NCBI GenBank assembly: GCA_018901715.1
Contig: JAHIEL010000023.1
Coordinates: forward strand, 1 to 5,809
DNA: 5,809 bases
Origin: Patescibacteria group bacterium
GTDB lineage: Bacteria > Patescibacteriota > Minisyncoccia > Minisyncoccales > PEYH01
Reading direction: 5' to 3'
Below, in pieces: positions 5,477 through 5,809 of the stretch (position 1 is the stretch's first letter; the number at the start of each line of letters is the position of its first letter). The position numbers and the translations under genes are program-made. The notes beneath the pieces are model-generated. The model saw only the letters and a program-made list of their open reading frames with translations, was not told the origin of the DNA and made no database searches.

Positions 5477-5689
5477 GTCTGATGCGGATGACAAGACCGC
5501 AAAAGGCCTCCTTACGCAGGACAAGCTCCTGTGCAAGAAGCGTTCTGCTTTCCAGGAGGGGGGGGCAGTGAGTAATCGCCCCCCCTCCGCTCCAACTGCT
5601 CTTTTACAGTTTCATAAATGCAACCTTTCGGTTGCTCAACACCAAGGGGTCTGTCATTGTTTCATTTTGACAGACCCTGCCCCTTTTTT
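5477..5689 (+). ncRNA. Candidate structured small RNA, about 210 nt
   Basis: A consensus promoter and a terminator bracket this segment, and the sequence between folds densely. Visible helices are TGCGG/CCGCA (5483-5487/5497-5501), CGCAGGA/TCCTGTG (5515-5521/5527-5533), GAAGC/GCTTT (5537-5541/5547-5551), CCTCCT/AGGAGG (5507-5512/5554-5559) closing the previous two, GGAGGGGGGG/CCCCCCCTCC (5555-5564/5579-5588), AACTG/CAGTT (5594-5598/5607-5611), GCAACC/GGTTGC (5620-5625/5630-5635) and the terminator stem. Two pairs are G.U only on plus (5516-5532 and 5537-5551), supporting this strand. An open frame spans it, but that frame begins at the -10 box, runs through both terminators and has no family resemblance. 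It does not show SRP, RNase P, tmRNA or 6S landmarks that I know. It lies antisense to and just past the 3' end of tgt. Function is unknown. Confidence 0.65.
5647..5689 (+). terminator. Intrinsic terminator of the candidate small RNA
   Basis: A 10-bp stem GGGTCTGTCA/TGACAGACCC (5647-5656/5668-5677) with an 11-nt loop is followed, after TGCCCC, by six T residues (5684-5689). The T-tract overlaps the last codon and stop of tgt on the other strand. The six-base gap between stem and T-tract is longer than ideal. A second hairpin 5 bases on may back it up. Confidence 0.6.
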
Positions 5690-5809
5690 ACAACTCGCCC
5701 TGGGCGATTTTTTTTCGGATTTTTTCCAAATAAGTTTCTATAAAAAAGAGATTGTGAATAGTTAAAAGTTTCCCAGCTATTTGCTCTTTGGCTTTAAACA
5801 AGAAATTCA
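5688..5809 (-). CDS. tgt: Queuine tRNA-ribosyltransferase (tRNA-guanine transglycosylase), C-terminal end
   Basis: The last 39 codons of a gene entering from the right edge are visible in the minus-strand frame that ends with TAA at 5690-5688. The peptide includes LFKAKEQIAGKLLTIHNLFF, then IETYLEKIRKKIAQGEL. The HL.KA.E...LL..HNL.F pattern followed by a helix ending IR.AI..G is the signature C-terminus of Tgt, which exchanges guanine-34 of certain tRNAs for queuine or its precursor preQ1. The protein stops right after GEL, some 10 residues earlier than the E. coli and Bacillus proteins as I recall them. Catalytic residues lie outside the window. Together with truB it gives the region two tRNA-modification genes. 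The GCCCAGGGC codons near its end also form a plus-strand terminator. Confidence 0.85.
   Translation of the reverse strand, partial: NFLFKAKEQIAGKLLTIHNLFFIETYLEKIRKKIAQGEL
5695..5715 (+). terminator. Second plus-strand terminator, inside the tgt 3' end
   Basis: TCGCC/GGCGA with a 3-nt loop (5695-5707) is followed directly by eight T residues (5708-5715), a compact intrinsic terminator on plus. It sits within the last codons of tgt on minus (Lys-Lys-Ile-Ala-Gln-Gly-Glu), where the T-run encodes the lysines. It probably backs up the small RNA terminator and stops antisense transcription into tgt. Confidence 0.55.

Noticed and set aside
5469..5765. 98-codon plus-strand open frame across the candidate small RNA
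   Set aside because: It starts inside the -10 box, has no ribosome-binding site, crosses two terminators and overlaps the tgt 3' end. Its sequence resembles no family and includes translated hairpins.

Overview
The window looks like chromosome from a small-genome, AT-rich bacterium, most likely Patescibacteria/CPR (Parcubacteria-like). This is inferred from about 30% GC in the core genes, a single-chain UvrD helicase with a C-terminal RecB-type nuclease, a TruB without a PUA domain that is fused to an acylphosphatase, weak or absent Shine-Dalgarno sites on those core genes, and use of TGA as a stop (the standard bacterial code fits).

Layout, left to right. Positions 1-135 hold a GC-rich, strongly foldable segment without a convincing reading frame. 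147-3023 (minus) is a 958-residue UvrD/PcrA-like helicase-nuclease with an apparent Fe-S cysteine set. A terminator hairpin at 3065-3096 separates it from a two-gene acyl-carrier-protein operon (minus, 3653 to 3106). The second gene is a canonical ACP with the DSL serine; the first is an ACP-fold paralogue that seems to have lost that serine. The operon has a good sigma-70-type promoter (3765-3793) and a structured leader of about 100 nt. The divergent gap up to 4004 also carries three TAA(A/C)-loop hairpins, two of them followed by the same 11-base tail. 4005-4931 (plus) is truB fused to acylphosphatase. 4962-5357 (minus) is an orphan basic zinc-ribbon protein. 5443-5689 (plus) is a consensus promoter, about 210 nt of highly structured non-coding sequence, and a terminator, which together make a strong candidate small RNA gene. 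5688-5809 (minus) is the 3' end of tgt (tRNA-guanine transglycosylase), cut by the window edge.

Two compositional classes alternate. Helicase and truB are about 30% GC by spot counts and lack good ribosome-binding sites. The ACP pair and the zinc-ribbon gene are about 45% GC and all carry AGGAGG 7-8 nt before ATG. truB and tgt both modify tRNA; otherwise the genes do not form an obvious pathway. Most are separate transcription units divided by hairpins. The best candidates for undescribed biology are the structured RNA at 5477-5689, the serine-less ACP paralogue, and the TruB-acylphosphatase fusion.
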